64,000 bases of DNA from Rhynchopus sp. YZ270_cl-10 (Eukaryota; Euglenozoa; Diplonemea; Diplonemida; Diplonemidae): NCBI GenBank assembly GCA_964035575.1, contig OZ037839.1:372001-436000 (forward strand). The letters run 5' to 3'. How positions within the stretch are numbered: position 1 is the first letter of the stretch; each line of letters starts with the position of its first letter. A program made the position numbers and the translations under genes. This document shows positions 10,992-24,400 of the stretch, piece after piece. A model generated the notes under the pieces. The model was not told where the DNA came from and did no database searches. It was given only the letters and a program-made list of their open reading frames with translations.

Positions 10992-13441
10992 TATTCTCAG
11001 TGCACTATAGTTTCTTTGCGCACAGTGGCGACCGTTGGGTGCACTGTTGCCTCACATTTTACCCCGTTACGCCTATTATTTTTTGGCGTAGCGTTTTTAG
11101 CACAGTGTCGACTGAAGGCGGTTTGCGGTGGTGTACCCTTCTCTCATGACGGCCGCTGCTTCATCTGAGCGCAGCACAAGTCCAGCCGCAGCCTCAGCTG
11201 TATGCACAGCGCCAAAGTAGCATGTTGACGCACTAGTGCTCCTCATCGATAGTATATGTCCGCAGTGGCGACTACTCAAACGATCGGCGTCTCGCAGTAG
11301 GCACTGCCGATGACGATGTCCCCGATTATGGTCGATTTTAGTGTACCGTTTTCTAGCTCTCTACGCCCTTCCTGCTCCTACTCATCGGCCGTCATCATGC
11401 ACAGTATATTCAGCATCATCTCTCTAGACCACCGTAGTGTTCTACCCCATGAGCATGTTCTGCCGTGCCTTCCGTCCGAAGACTTCCTCTGCTAAGCAGT
11501 GCTGTCAGGCTACGGCTGTTGCGTACCCGTTTAGAACACTGAGGCCTGCGCGCAGCTTCTTAGTTGACACACAGCTACGCACTGTTGAGGATGAAGAGAG
11601 TGTTCGGTGGTCCTACAACAGTTGCTCATGCATTCGGTCGTCGCAGTACAGATGTTGTGGAGCCTGGCCTAGCGACAGGTTCCTTTGGCGAGCAAGGAAG
11701 ACGAGAACGACATAATCGAGGGTGAGGGGTTTAGTGCGCACTTCGCACTTGTTATCTATCTTACTTCTTTTCCAAGACGTATGCAGTTTGTGTGACAAAC
11801 ACGTAGGGTTGATGCTACCTCGTGCGGTGGTACCTCGTGCCCACTGTGGGGGGTTTGCTGAGTCTGACGAACCTTTGTTGAGGCGTTACGCCAACAGTGC
11901 ACTGCTTGGGTTGTTTGTTCGCCATCGCGCCTTTTCCAAGTTGTGTTGCGTTTTGTGTGTTTTTACTATTACGGTACCTTGATTCAAATGGTCCACCCCA
12001 TTTTCTCATCCATTTTACGCTATCATTTCAATGCATATGTTGAATTCTGTTTACGTTTCCAGACAGTGCAAATAGTATATTGAACTGTGCCCCAATTCCC
12101 TCCCTGTTTCAATTCTGAGGCGGGTTGGCGTAGAGACACATCTCACCGATAGGCCGAGGTGTGCATTCTACCACAGCCTCTCCATTTTGCCTTTAGTGTT
12201 TTCGTGATTGCGGGGGTGGGATAATACAATAAGGGAAAGGTAGGAATGCGGTTTCAGTTTCTCCGTGGGTTGTGGTTCATAGTCCTTGTAGAACTCGTAG
12301 TAGATGTGGGCCTGCAGGGGTGGGATCCGCTGATAAACCAGTCACAAACATAACCACACTCCCACGAGCGGACCTTGGGTTGCAAGCCACCTCAAAGGAT
12401 GTAGGTGCACGAAAGGCACTTCATATTGCAATGCCTTTTCTCTTATTTTGATTCTGTTCTTCTGTCCGGTTCTTATTGTCGTACCGTGGCCAGATTATCT
12501 TTTATGATTGCATGCAAGACTGTAAGGAAATTGAACACCGTACCCCTACTCCCATCCTCTTCCACTTTTCGGGTTGGAGTAGGGCCACATTTCACCGACA
12601 GATAGAGGTGTGTGCGTTTCGCCACAACCTCTCTCCTTTGTCTTTATTGTTCAATTTTTATACCATATTTTGGGGTTTTTGTTCACGCAGCGTCCCTCGG
12701 GGTCCTTAGGGTCCTGGAGGATGCGTCCAATGAAAATCACGTCAGTAGAAAAGTTCGAGAATGTAGGTTTTATTATTTTTGTATACAAACATACGAAGCG
12801 GTACGCGTACGGTTTGTAAGGAAATAATACAAACCGAAATGATTGGGCTCTTTCGGATTGAATGATTTGAATAATGTGTGTGTGTGTGTGTTCGGAAATA
12901 TATACTGTCTCTTTTCTAGCTTGTTTAATGTTCATTGTTTTCCTTTCATTGCCCTTTGCTTGTGCTCCCCGACTCCAATTCAATCAATACTCACAGAGGG
13001 GGACCAAAAATACAATTAGCGTTTCTCGTTTTTCAAAAAAAAAAAGAAAGAAAGTAAGAAAGTAAGCGCGCAGATGCGTCCCTCTGTTTGTTACTGGTTA
13101 TGCACGTTGGGCCTAGCGCTCGTCGCATGTTATGCTTATATGTATGCGTCATAGTACCCTTGGGCCGGTTTTACGCACAGTACCGTCGAGGGACGTACTG
13201 TTGGCAACTAACCTACACACCTTTGTTTTTACTGTTTAGGATACGACTTGCATACAGCATACAAGCGCAGCATTTGGGCTCATACGTGTGGTGCTTCGCC
13301 CTCACTCTTTGTTATCCGACTCAGCAGCCTTGGCGCGGGTTGTTTGACTCAGCAGACTTGGCGCGGGTTGTTTCACGAATTCTGAGGAGAAAGCTACAGT
13401 TTTATTGAATTGAATTGGAGAAGGGGATGCGTCCAATGAAA
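10992..13441. other. Intergenic stretch between the two duplication copies
   Basis: No gene recognised; minus-strand frames at 11100-11800 are broken by stops and give no clear family. Features seen: two copies of a dispersed repeat around GGGTTGGAGTAG / CACCGACAG / GAGGTGTGTGCG (12120-12190 and 12570-12650) that recurs inverted at 27520-27600, 29575-29640 and 43545-43605; a stretch at 12736-12775 similar to one in a coiled-coil-gene intron near 58304; and a 28-bp tandem duplication at 13319-13374 containing TTGGCGCGGGTTGTTT. Confidence 0.5.
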
Positions 13442-13950
13442 CCATCTCCAAACGAGTGCTCCAAAGCACCTGTTTTCACATGATGAATTTCAGCACACTG
13501 CGAGTCCTTGTTGACGGATGAGATCCACTCACTGCACGGTGAGAAGGCTGGGGTATATTCAACATCATACTCGCAAGGGAAGTGGCACAGACGCTCATGT
13601 GTTTCCGTGTCGAAGATCGCCACACCGTTCTCGTTTTGCATGACTGCAAGGTACCTATCACACGGGGAAAGTGTAAGCGAGTACGTCTCCTCCGTACGTG
13701 GTATCACCCCAGGAGTGATGTTGGCACCAGTGCAGTACAGCTCAACGGCACATCCCTCATCCATCTCCGTGTCGCAGATGCGCAAGTCGTCGTTGCCGAT
13801 GTCGCCACCGCCTTTCATCCGCACACCAACACGCCGAGCACGTGGCACGCCAAGCTCCGCAACAAGCTTCCCCTTCACCTGTGCAAGCGTGTCGCTCCTG
13901 TCCACTTCTATCACACAGCTTGCAGACTCGAAGTGTCCTGTGATGTCCAT
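13442..13950 (-). pseudogene. Truncated second copy of the ubiquitin-like/WD40 gene
   Basis: From the ATG at 13950 the sequence repeats the gene at 1885-2982 almost base for base for about 170 codons and then leaves it at the duplication breakpoint (13442), right after the codons for HSFGDG. The frame continues for about a dozen unrelated codons and stops at 13402. The ubiquitin-like part and the first WD40-like units remain; the rest of the propeller is missing, so I call it a pseudogene although it could still be expressed. Confidence 0.8.
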
Positions 13951-15438
13951 GTTCAGGGGGGGGTAACTCTGTTCTGTGGGGACAGGTGTGTGGGGAAGGT
14001 AGACAGAAGAGGTGCGGTGGTGTTTGTGAAGGAAACGAGACATGTTGCCATTTGCAAGAGAGATAACTCCTCGTCCAGAGGCACTCCCACCTTCCCATCC
14101 CATGGGGCGAGTTGTGCTTCGCCTGTAGAAAGGCTTTGGTCCAGGTCTGACCGTGGTCCTGCTGCTGTCGAACTGAAACCCTCAACCATGTTACGGCGGA
14201 GCAAGGCAATGGCTGCATTCCTCGGAATGGGGGTGCCCCATCCTATTGTTTTAAAACCGTTTATCAGGTCGAGAGGGGAAAGTACTAAAATAGAGAGAGA
14301 AAAATGGGGCAGCTAGTAACCTTCTTGTTTTGTTTCAGTTGTATCGTCGTTATCACCCATCACCCCCCCCACCGAGGTGAGGGCTGTACTTAAGTTTTTT
14401 TTTTTTGTTTGTTTTCTTTTTTTTTTTTGTCCAGTCCTGTTCTCTCTTGCTCTGCTGAGGAGTGCACCTGTGCGTCTAAGGACCAATCCCTTTTTAGGGG
14501 TACTGTTTTATTGAATGAAAGACACGCACCCTCAAATCGAACCGAACGTACCCCCGAAAGAGGGTAAAAAAAAAGTTTGAGTTGAAAATACAAAATCCCT
14601 CTCATGACAGTGTACCTTGGTAACAATATGACCACGCTGTACGGGTGGACGCTCAACAAAAAAATCTTGCTTTTTGGACCCAGACCAACCCCCTTCACAT
14701 CGCACCCCATTGACCCTTACGCTACGTTCGCCTGCTCGGGCAGTGGGTGTTCCCTTTTTTTGCCTTTTTTACACCCAGCCGGGTTTCTTATGTTAAGTCT
14801 GAAGTAATCATTTTCTCCTGCCAGAATGAACGTCTCGTAACTATCCCAGATTGTATTTTCAAAAAATAAAACAAAAGACCCTTTAGGTAGACAACAGTAA
14901 CCTAGTTGAATGTATTTACCCCTTTTTTTTTGAAAACTTGGTTGATTTAGTGCAGACACCCAAAGATGAACTTCACTATACCCCTTTTTATTTGTTCTTC
15001 ATACAATGCAACGAGGCTGAATCGGCCTCGCTAAGGCCGGCCCAGGCGTGGCTGAGACGTGACGGTAAGTATTAGCACGCCTCAAGCCACGCCTTAGATA
15101 GATTGTCCAGACAGGCCTATTTTCAGGGCGTAGTCGGCCTCGCTGCATTGCAAGGTTATATAAGTGTGCCCCACATATTTTTTCTTCGCTTTTTTTGTTC
15201 TGCATTCAAAAAAAAAATCCCTTCTTTTCCCATCTTCTAAATCTTCTTACATCTTAATGTCAGTCACTATCCGTAAACTTCACAGTATTTAATAAAAACC
15301 CCATTTTTGGGTAGGGGCTAGGATCCCTACCCATACCCATTTGCACTTTTTTCTCCTGCTTTGACGCCTTTCTCTTTGTTTTCTTCAGAGATGACACCTC
15401 AGACCTTTCTTCTTCGTCTCCTCGCTTTCCGTTGGTGG

Positions 15439-17848
15439 TCACTTCTCCTTCTTCGCCAAGTCGTTCACGAAGACCAGCTCCTCGGCGACTTCCTTCAGGT
15501 AGTCAAACCTCCCCGATGCCCCACCGTGACCTGCATCCATGTTGGTTTTGAGCACCACCAAACTCTTCGTGCTTTGCCTATCACGCACACGGGCGACAAA
15601 CTTCGAGGCCTCCCAGTACCCAACCCTCGGGTCGTTCAGGCCGGAGGTAAAGAAGAGGTGGGGCACCTTGCAGTCTTGCTTGATGTTGTCGTACGGGGAG
15701 TAGGACTTCATGTACTTGAAGTATTCTGGGTCTTCAGGGTTGCCCCATTCCTTCCATTCACCGGGCGTGAGGGGGAGGTCCTTGTCGAGCATGACCTGCA
15801 GCACATCGACGAAGGGTACGTGCGAGATGATGCCTTTGTAGAGCTCGGGGCGTTCGTTTTGGCATACGCCCATCAGCATGCCTCCAGCAGACCCGCCGCG
15901 GATGATAATCTCGCCTTGCGAAGTGAATTTTTGTGCAATAAGCTCGTCAGCGCACGCCATGAAGTCATTGAAGGTTCTGCGTTTGTTCAAAAACTTTGCT
16001 GTCTCGTACCATTCGTTGCCTAAATCAGAGCCTCCACGGATGTGCCCAATCGCATAGACCATGCCAAGGTTTGCAATCGACACCGCCGTGCTGAAAAACC
16101 CTGGCTCGGAGGAGATCCCATACGACCCATAGCCCTCCAGATAGCAGGTCGCGCTGCCATCCAGCTTTGTGTCCTTGCGGTGCAGGATCGACATGGGGAC
16201 CTCCACACCGTCGGTCTTTGCGTAGATGCGGGCAACCGTGTATTCATCTGGGTTAAACCCTGAGGGGATTTCACGAACCTTCAGAACCTTCATGGAAGCA
16301 TCGTCGAAATTGTAAGAGTACACTGTGGAAGGACGTGCCAGAGAGGCGTACGACACGCGAATGTCGTCCAACTCAGCGTTCGTTGAGTAGAGCGATGCGG
16401 TGTACGAAATGTCCGGAAAGTCCATGCGTTTCTCAGCCTTGCTCTTCAGGTGGTGAATGACCAGCTCGGGGAGACCTGCGTTGTTGTAGGACAGAAGCAT
16501 GTAGTTGTCGGTCACATCCATGCTCTCAAGGCATTTTTTGTCATCTTCAGCACGGTACTGCTTCCACGAGGTCGCAATGTCAAACCCCTCTGATTCTGCC
16601 CTAATGACCTTAAAATTCTTTGCATCATCAGCATTGGTGCTTGCATAGAAGGCACCATCAGTGTGGTCAAGGTTCGGCTTGATTGGGTCCTCTCTTTTCA
16701 AGAGAAGCTGCATTTTCATTTCAGGGTCCGCAAAGCTGATTGCATGAAACTCTGACGTAGCGTGCCCAGAAACCTCGACAATAAGGTATTCCTTAGAGGA
16801 GGACCGACCGGCGGAGAGGCTGAACAGAGTGTCTTCTTCGAAGTAGATTTTCTTGTCCTCAGAGACCGGTGTGCCGAGCTTGTGGTAGCGGAGCTCCCTG
16901 CGGCGCCATTTTTCGTCCACCGGGAGATAGAAGAAGCCCTCGCCGTTCTTATGCCAGATTCCGGCGTTTCCGACCTTCTCGATTTTGTCTTCGCGGAGCT
17001 CGCCTGAGGCAATATCCTTGAGGTATAGGGTGTAGGTCTCCCCGCCTTCGTAATCAGCAGCGTAGGTGATGAGAGTGTCGTCCGGGGAGTATGCCGGGCT
17101 GCTTACACGGCAGAAGGATTTGCCTTCGGCAAGCTTGTTGACGTCAAGGATGACCTCTTCGGGGGCGTCGGTGGAGCCACGCTTTCTGCAGTGAATTTTG
17201 TAGTCAGAAGTCTCCTCGCTTCTGTCGTAGATGAAGAATTCGCCGCGTTGGCGGTAGGTGGATTGGTCGGCCAGCTTGACCCGCCCCTTCAGTTCCTCGA
17301 AGAAACGCTCCTTCTCTGCGGCGCGGCCGTTTTCAGCCATATACTTCTCGAAGTAAGCGTTCTCAGCGTTAAGGTGCGCGATGATCTCCGGGGTGTCCGC
17401 AACCTTCTCGGGCCACTCCTTCTCCCGCATCCAGGAGAATTCGTCGGGAATGGTCTCGCCGTGTTTGGTGTAGGTGTAGTCACATTTTCTTGCCACCGGC
17501 GCGCCCTCTGGAACGGAAATACCCATCTTTTTGTGTGCCTCTGTGAGAAATGGGGGGGATGGAGTGGAGAGATGGAGAGATAGAGAAAGGAGGTGTGTTG
17601 CCCATATCACCCGCACGCTTCCTCTCATCAGTCAGACGAAAGAAAGGGCAGTCGAGACGTATGGTTGATTAAGTCTGCGTGATGCAGGTTGTAGTGGGGT
17701 GAGGCTAAAATGGGGATTTAAAAAATGGGGAAGAAGAAAAAACGAGAGCGAGAGAGAGGGAGTTACCTGAAGAGCTGAAGCGAGGGGTGTTGGAAAGGTT
17801 GCGAGCGAAGTGACTGCAGAGTGAGAGCCGACGAGCTGAGATAATCAT
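15439..17848 (-). CDS. Oligopeptidase B (S9A serine peptidase), copy 2, probably mitochondrial
   Basis: Exons 17767-17848 and 15439-17526/17540 (acceptor at 17540) give the same 727-residue layout as copy 1, with an identical presequence exon and a 226-nt intron. Against copy 1 I see four substitutions in the mature protein (Ile/Val in GTP-SEDK, Ile/Met in EVP-SIL, Lys/Glu in YL-GYGSYG, Tyr/His in IIS-VPF). All catalytic motifs are intact. Synonymous differences are more frequent than replacements, so both copies look selected. The intron-internal region just before exon 2 differs by small indels between copies, which argues against the alternative in which translation starts upstream in that region. 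Confidence 0.85.
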
Positions 17849-17993
17849 GATGTCTGGTTGAGGGTGGCCGTGTGGATAGAGAGAGAGAGATTCTATTTTT
17901 CCTTCAAAACTTCACACACAACACTTTTTGATTTTTTGGGAGACACACAAAGGTGCCAGGTTCTATGATATGCACAGAACCACCCTGCACTTG

Positions 17994-18494
17994 CCAGGAA
18001 ACGTTTCGCATTCGAAACTAGGGCAGCGAGAAAGAGCAGACTTCAAGGAAGGGTTTATCAGAGGGTGATAAACAGCGAAAAGTTGTGAGAATTAACAGGA
18101 CCATTGAAGAATGGAAAAAGAAGAAAAAGAAGGGGGAGAAAAACAAAGGGGAACAATGCCGTTGTTTTATGTTTTAGTTGGAAAGCTTTATATCATTTGC
18201 ACAGAAAAAGTATCTGATGGACAGCAATATCTGTCCAACATATTGAGGGCTAGGGGGGACAAAAAAACGGCTTTTGCATTTGGATGAGAATGCTTGGTGA
18301 GTTTTCCGTTTTTTAGTGTGTTACTTATAATCGGTGAACCAAAGCTGGCTGCACCACGCACACGACGGTGAAGTAAATGAATTGCGGTTTACAGTTGGCT
18401 TACAAACTTCACAGCCGTGTATGTACGGAAAAGTGTAAAATGAAAAAGACCCAGCTCGCGGTTATCCCCTCGTGTTCGTGCATGGGGCGGTCAA
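17994..18494. other. Intergenic stretch
   Basis: I see no gene, repeat or structure that I can support in this AT-rich stretch between the end of the segmental duplication and the small-gene last exon. Confidence 0.5.
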
Positions 18495-21400
18495 TCATGA
18501 CTCAGGCAGAGGAAGCTTCGCGCACTGTAAAAAACACATAATATAGCAAAACAGAAAAAGGTAAGATGCATCTGGGAGGGGTCGATATTGACAGGTCGCT
18601 GACAGGTCGTTGACACAGGGACTTTATAAACACCCCCCTGATATTGGCAGGTGGCTGACAGGTCGTTGACCGACTTCCGAAAGCACCATAAGAAAATTAA
18701 ACTAAAGGCGGGTTTTGGGATTTCAAAAAAAACCGTAAGGAGGGTGTCTAAAAAGGTCAAAAACGGAAAAAACGGAAAAAACGGTAGAAAAATTTGGGGT
18801 GTTTTTGACCAAAAAAAGAGTGAGGGGAGTTGGGTCCAGTCATAGGGGAGTATAGCAATTTTTAAAAAATTCTACCAAAAATGCACAGCATTTTTCAAGC
18901 ACATAGGCAGATTTTCGCTTTTGTTATAAAAAATTGAGGAACCAAAATATCCCACTGTAGCTGTCTTCGAAAACGGCCTCTGAGGTCGGAGCCCAAAATG
19001 GGCCCGTTCTTCCTGCGGAAAGTAGTGCGCACACTGTACATATCTCTGAAGATGAACGGTTTAGGTCGGGGCTCGCAGAAACAACCTCAAATTACTTGCA
19101 GCTTGCGAGTCTCCGTGTTCTTGAAGGGTGGGACGTAGAGGGAGAAGGCAGCGATCACATTGAAGTCGTCCATTAAGGATTCAATATTTCCCGGAGGTCT
19201 GACTTCGGATACTGCCATCCAATGCCATCGCTTTGGGAGAGTGACTTGCCTTGCGTCATCGGATGACTCCAGGGCTTGCGCAAACTTTAAGGTTTCGGGA
19301 CCGCTTGTGAAAAATAGGGCTCTGGTGCATGTTGAGGAAGAGGGGAGCCGGTCATCTCCGGAAGCGGTGTTGCTTTGTGAAGCCTCGTATGCTTCCCCCG
19401 CTGACCACCTGTGAAACCGCCTCAATCGCGTGGTTCGTGATCGCTGTGATTGCTCCTTCGTGTCTGAGGAGTATTGGAGCACCCTCCGCTTGATGGCAGA
19501 CGGCGTATGTCCTGACGCAGACGATTGGGGTTCACACACCCTCGGTGCTACAGGATCTTGAGGGTTTGACGCACTGTTGGCTGCGTGCTCGGTGGGTCAC
19601 AAGAAGAGACACCAGCACCGGCACGAGTCAAGTCACAAGGAGCTTAGGAGAACTGACGTGCGGTGGGGAAGGTTCCCTCCGACCGTCCGGACTTGGCGGT
19701 CTGCACCCCCATCCTCGTCAAGAATTGGCTAAAGCACATGGCACCCAGAGCAGTGACCGGTCCGACGCTCGCACGTGAGCGTCGCTCCTCCGGAAGCTGG
19801 TAGTGGCCCAAGTCCACACGGACTAGAGGCCGCCGATGAGCAGGAAACTGCAGGAGGGCATGCCACAAGAGCTAACGAAACCATGGTAATGGGCCTATGT
19901 GGGGTTACAGACGTGTATATGGTGTAACCACAGATGCTCAAAACACCCGATTTTTACGTTTTTTTTGCATTTTTCGGTGCCCCAAGACCCACCCCAGGGG
20001 TCCAAAAATTTTTCGAAAAAAAAATTTTTTTTTCAGATTTTGCTAAGGTAAAATGTGACTGTGAAAACGATCCTCAAAATAGAGGATCCTCCAAATTCCC
20101 GTTTTTCCCTTTTTTCCCCTTTCCCCTTAGTCATTTTTCCCGTTGCCTTGTCGAAAAAAAATTTTTTGGGTCAAAAAAAAAAAGTGAAAATTTTTCACAA
20201 ATTTCGATCCTTCGACCACCCACAGGTGACGAAAACTCGGTTTTTTTGAAAAAAAAAATTTTTTTTTTGGGTCAAACAGCGCCTTGCCTATAGCATAGGC
20301 TTGTACAGAGACGTGTATATGGTGTAACCACAGATGCTCAAAACACCCGATTTTTGCGTTTTTTTGCATTTTTTATTTTTTTTTTTTTTTTTTTTTTTTG
20401 AGGAAGGGCATTCTTTTACTTTTTTATTTGCCTGGAGGGGGTACGGGGCGGCCTCTTGTAAGTTTGTTTTTGTTTGTAGTCTTTTGTTGGTTTAGGGGCG
20501 TGGCTGACGACACGATGAACCTCCTTGGTTCAAAGCTGTTAACGACGTCTAGCCAGGCCTGGCTGTACACTCTAGTCTATAAAAGGGGGAGGGGGGGGGA
20601 AACGAAAAAGGAAAAGTAGAAAAATGGTGACTCTAGTGTCTATGTGGCGTTTCGACGACGCGTCTGCACAAGGCTCCGCAGGCGATTGTACAGCTCCGCC
20701 GACTTCTTCAGCTCCCACTGGTTCAACATCGGCTTCACTGCATTCCTCCACCGCCCACAGTACTCGAAAGCCTCCGCTGCCGTCAGTCCGTACCCACCTT
20801 GGGAGCTGAAATGAGTGGTATTGGGATAGAACAGTCCCTCCCACTCTTCGGCCGTCTCTGGAGTAGGCAAGTCAAACCCGGGGCAGGGCGCTATGTCATT
20901 CCATACCGGCACAGAGTTCGGGAGGGCTGGTGGTGCGGATTGGGAGCCACTCTCCGATGTTGTGTCTGTGCTGGGGACCGATGATGCGCCTGGCAAAGGA
21001 ACTGCGGGTTGGGACCTGTCGAGGAGGTCCGCGGAGTACGCACTGCCTTGCGAGGCGTCGTGTGGCTGTTCACTCGTGTCAGCGCGGGAGTGAGCTGCCT
21101 CAGAGGACGTGAATACGGGGGGGGCTGGGGTGGTGTTTGAATAGCCACTCCCCGTATGTGTCCTGGTGGGCTGCACCTGCGATGAAGCGGTTGGCGGAAC
21201 AGCGTGGGGCTGCACTCTCGTGTTGGAGGTTGAGGGAGCTGCTGCAACAGGCGCGGGTACGGGGAGGGCTGAGTGGGTGTTGGAATAGCCACTCTCCGTA
21301 TGTGCCTGATGCTGCTGAGACGCGGCCCATTTTTCGGTGCCCCCAGACCCACCCCAGGGGGCCAAAAATTTTTCGAAAAAAAAATTTTTTTTTTCGGATT

Positions 21401-24400
21401 TTGCTAAGGTAAAATGTGACTGAAAAATGATCCTCAAAATAGGGGATCCTCCAAATTCCCGTTTTTCCCTTTTTTCCCCTTTCCCCTTAGTCATTTTTCC
21501 CGTTGCCTTGTCGAAAAAAAATTTTTTGGGTCAAAAAAAAAAAGTGAAAAATTTTCGCAAATTTCGATCCTACGACCACCCACAGGTGACGAAAACTCGA
21601 TTTATAATCTATAATTTTTTTTTTGGTCAAACACGCAGGGTTTCCGCGTTCTTCCGGTGTTTTCGAAGGGGGCGGACGAGTTTTTTCCCCCCCCCCAAAA
21701 ATTTTTTTTTACTAGTGCTTAACACAATACAGGTCGAGCCCGGCGCGCTTCGCGCGCCGGGTCGGGGCCTCCGGCGAAGTTGTCTCGCCTCACGGTCTTT
21801 CGTGAGGCACAACAGGTGAGAAACTCACGTTACGAGATACTCGAAAACAAAGCGTGGCGGGTGGTGGAATAAGCGCTCAGCTGTGCTTGTACCCACAGGA
21901 AGAGTGAACAAGAGACGGAGTAACGTCCTCATCTGAGGGTACTCGGTGTCACCTTCCTCATTGAGCTCAACATACATCAGAACGTCATGAAGAGTTGTCA
22001 TTGAGGTGCACACCCTCAACACCGACTTGAGCTCTTGCCACTCTGCCAACAGGTCACTGAATTCAACCCCCTGCACAATACTGGCTGTCTGGAACTGCTT
22101 CCGTTAGCGGTGTCGCTGTGCACCGGCTTCAGCGCATCCCCACCCACGACATCGCGATGCATGTAGGACAGTTTGTGGGGGGTGAAGAACTGGTCGTACA
22201 ATCTGCCTAGCTGTTCAATGCTGTACTCCGTGCGCAAACCCGCAAAGGGTTTGAGGGGAATGATAGAGGGGGATACCATAAGTGCGGCCGCAGATCTGCG
22301 CGACGCCAAAGAGGGGAGGCCTTTATTTTCTATACGGGGTGGGGTGCGTCCCCTGCGGGGCCGCACCCGACTCGTCCACTTTACAATGTACCCCGGGCCC
22401 TCTCCCCACCCATTTTTCCCACTTCCCGGATGAACTTCGTCCGGACGAACTTCGTCCGGCAGTTTTTTTTTTTTTTTTTCCTACCGGACGAACTTCGTCC
22501 GATTTTTGGGTCGCGGAAACACTGCAAACACGGCCTTGCCTATCCACTTTTGGGTATAGTATAGGCTTGTACAGAGACGTGTATATGGTGTAACCACAGA
22601 TGGTCAAAACAGCCGATTTTTGCGTTTTTTGGCATTTTTCGGTGCCCCAAGACCCAACCCAGGGGGCCAAAAAATTTTCGAAAAAAAAATTTTTTTTTCA
22701 CCTGAAAATTGCCTTGTCAAAAAAAAAAAAATTTTTTTTTTTGGAAAAAAAAATGGCAAAGGGAAGGCCCATTATTCCAATCCATGTTACAATGTTACTT
22801 GAAATGGGGTCCAAAAAAACCCCCCCCCCTAGGCATAGGTGCCCGCCGAGTCGTTTTTGGGCGAGTTGTCGGAACTTTACGATTTCACCTAACAACTCGC
22901 CCAAAACTCGGACAACTCGGCCACAACTCGCCCTATACTCGGCACAACTCGCCCTATACTCGGCACAACTCGGCCACAACTCGGCCACAACTCGCCCATT
23001 TTTACAGGCAAAAACATACAGGGATGGGAGGTGACGTTGTAAGGTTACACACATGTAACGTTGGTACAACACATAATCTCAAGAAAAACAACCAGGGCTA
23101 AGGCCAAACGCCACTCATTACATGCACCTTGTCATATGACTAGTCATAGGTGGTAACTAGGTCGCGGTGGTCCATGGGCCACCGTGCACTTTTGGTAATT
23201 GCTGGGGGGAATGGGATATACTCCGTACATGGATACACACAGAACACACGGTTCCCCAGACATCTGTCAGGCAATCACTGATTCACTTCACACAGGTCGG
23301 GCAGGCGCTGCCTGCCCATCCTCTTTTCCTGTCTGCTATCGATTCCAGGTTCACAACGTTCACACGTTTAGTCAAAATGCTTTGGGCGACGACTTCCTTT
23401 GGGATACACAAAACCACACAAAGCGCACATTCACAGACCAGCTGTGAAGCGTGGGATGCACGAGATAAAACGTGATGTGGTGTACCTGTGTACCTGTGTA
23501 CCTGTGTACCTGTGTACCTGTGTACCTGTGTACCTGTGTACCTGTGTACCTGTGTACCTGTGTACCTGTGTACCTGTGTACCTGTGTACCTGTGTACCTG
23601 TGTACCTGTGTACCTGTGTACCTGTGTACCTGTGTACCTGTGTACCTGTGTACCTGTGTACCTGTGTACCTGTGTACCTGTGTACCTGTGTACCTGTGTA
23701 CCTGTGTACCTGTGTACCTGTGTACCTGTGTACCTGTGTACCTGTGTTTTTGTAGCCATAAAAAATCCCAAAAAAAAACAACTCGCCCAAAAAAAATGGG
23801 CGAGTTGTTGGCCGAATTTGGGCGAGTTGCCGAGTTGTTTTAACTCGCCGGGCACCTATGCCTAGGGGATACGACTCCAGCCATTTTGGCTGGGACCAAA
23901 CGCACGGAAAATTCATTTGGCATTATCTGGCCATCTCCAAGGCAACTGCGGGTGAAAAACACCCTCAGAGTGGGTCACAGGGGGCCTGTGGGTCGAAAAA
24001 CGACCCAGAAGCCACCCCAGAATACAAAAAAATGGAAAAAAATAGTGAAAAAACGGCTTTTTTCACGTTTTGGCCACTTTGGGCAAAATAGCGATTTTTC
24101 GAGAAAAAAATCAAAAACCGGGATATTTTTTGACATCACAAAGCCTCCTTTGGCACAAATATACCCCAAAAGTGGCCTGTGAGTCCATTCCAACCTGTTT
24201 TGGACATATTTGACACTTTTGGAAGTGTTTTTTTGGTGTTTTTAGGTCAAAAAAATGCCCAAGACGTCCCCAAGACATCCCCAAGACACTTTGCACACCC
24301 CCTGTTACGGTCATATTTTTTTCGTTTTTTTGCCTGAAACCCCCAAAATACCCCTCCCGGACCCCACATAGTCCCGAATATCCATCACACACCCACTCAG

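Larger units (their letters stand above)
13442..17993. repeat. Segmental duplication, copy 2
   Basis: Direct partner of 2474-10991. Shorter because it lacks the 3.58-kb inverted-repeat element (its intact target site is near 15330-15345) and the ~400-bp block near 3582-3985. The right end of homology is at GCACTTG (17987-17993). It includes a second Pol III-like repeat (14566-14655). Confidence 0.85.

Noticed and set aside
11100-11800. Minus-strand pieces that look vaguely like a transposase
   Set aside because: Many stops and no motif that I can name.
13390-13410. AAAGCTACAGTTTTATTG, reminiscent of part of a diplonemid spliced leader as I remember it
   Set aside because: Incomplete, recalled from memory, and lies at a duplication breakpoint without a mature transcript context.
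23399-23916. Open frames of VPVYLCT / TGTQVHRY repeats
   Set aside because: Translation of the TACCTGTG minisatellite.
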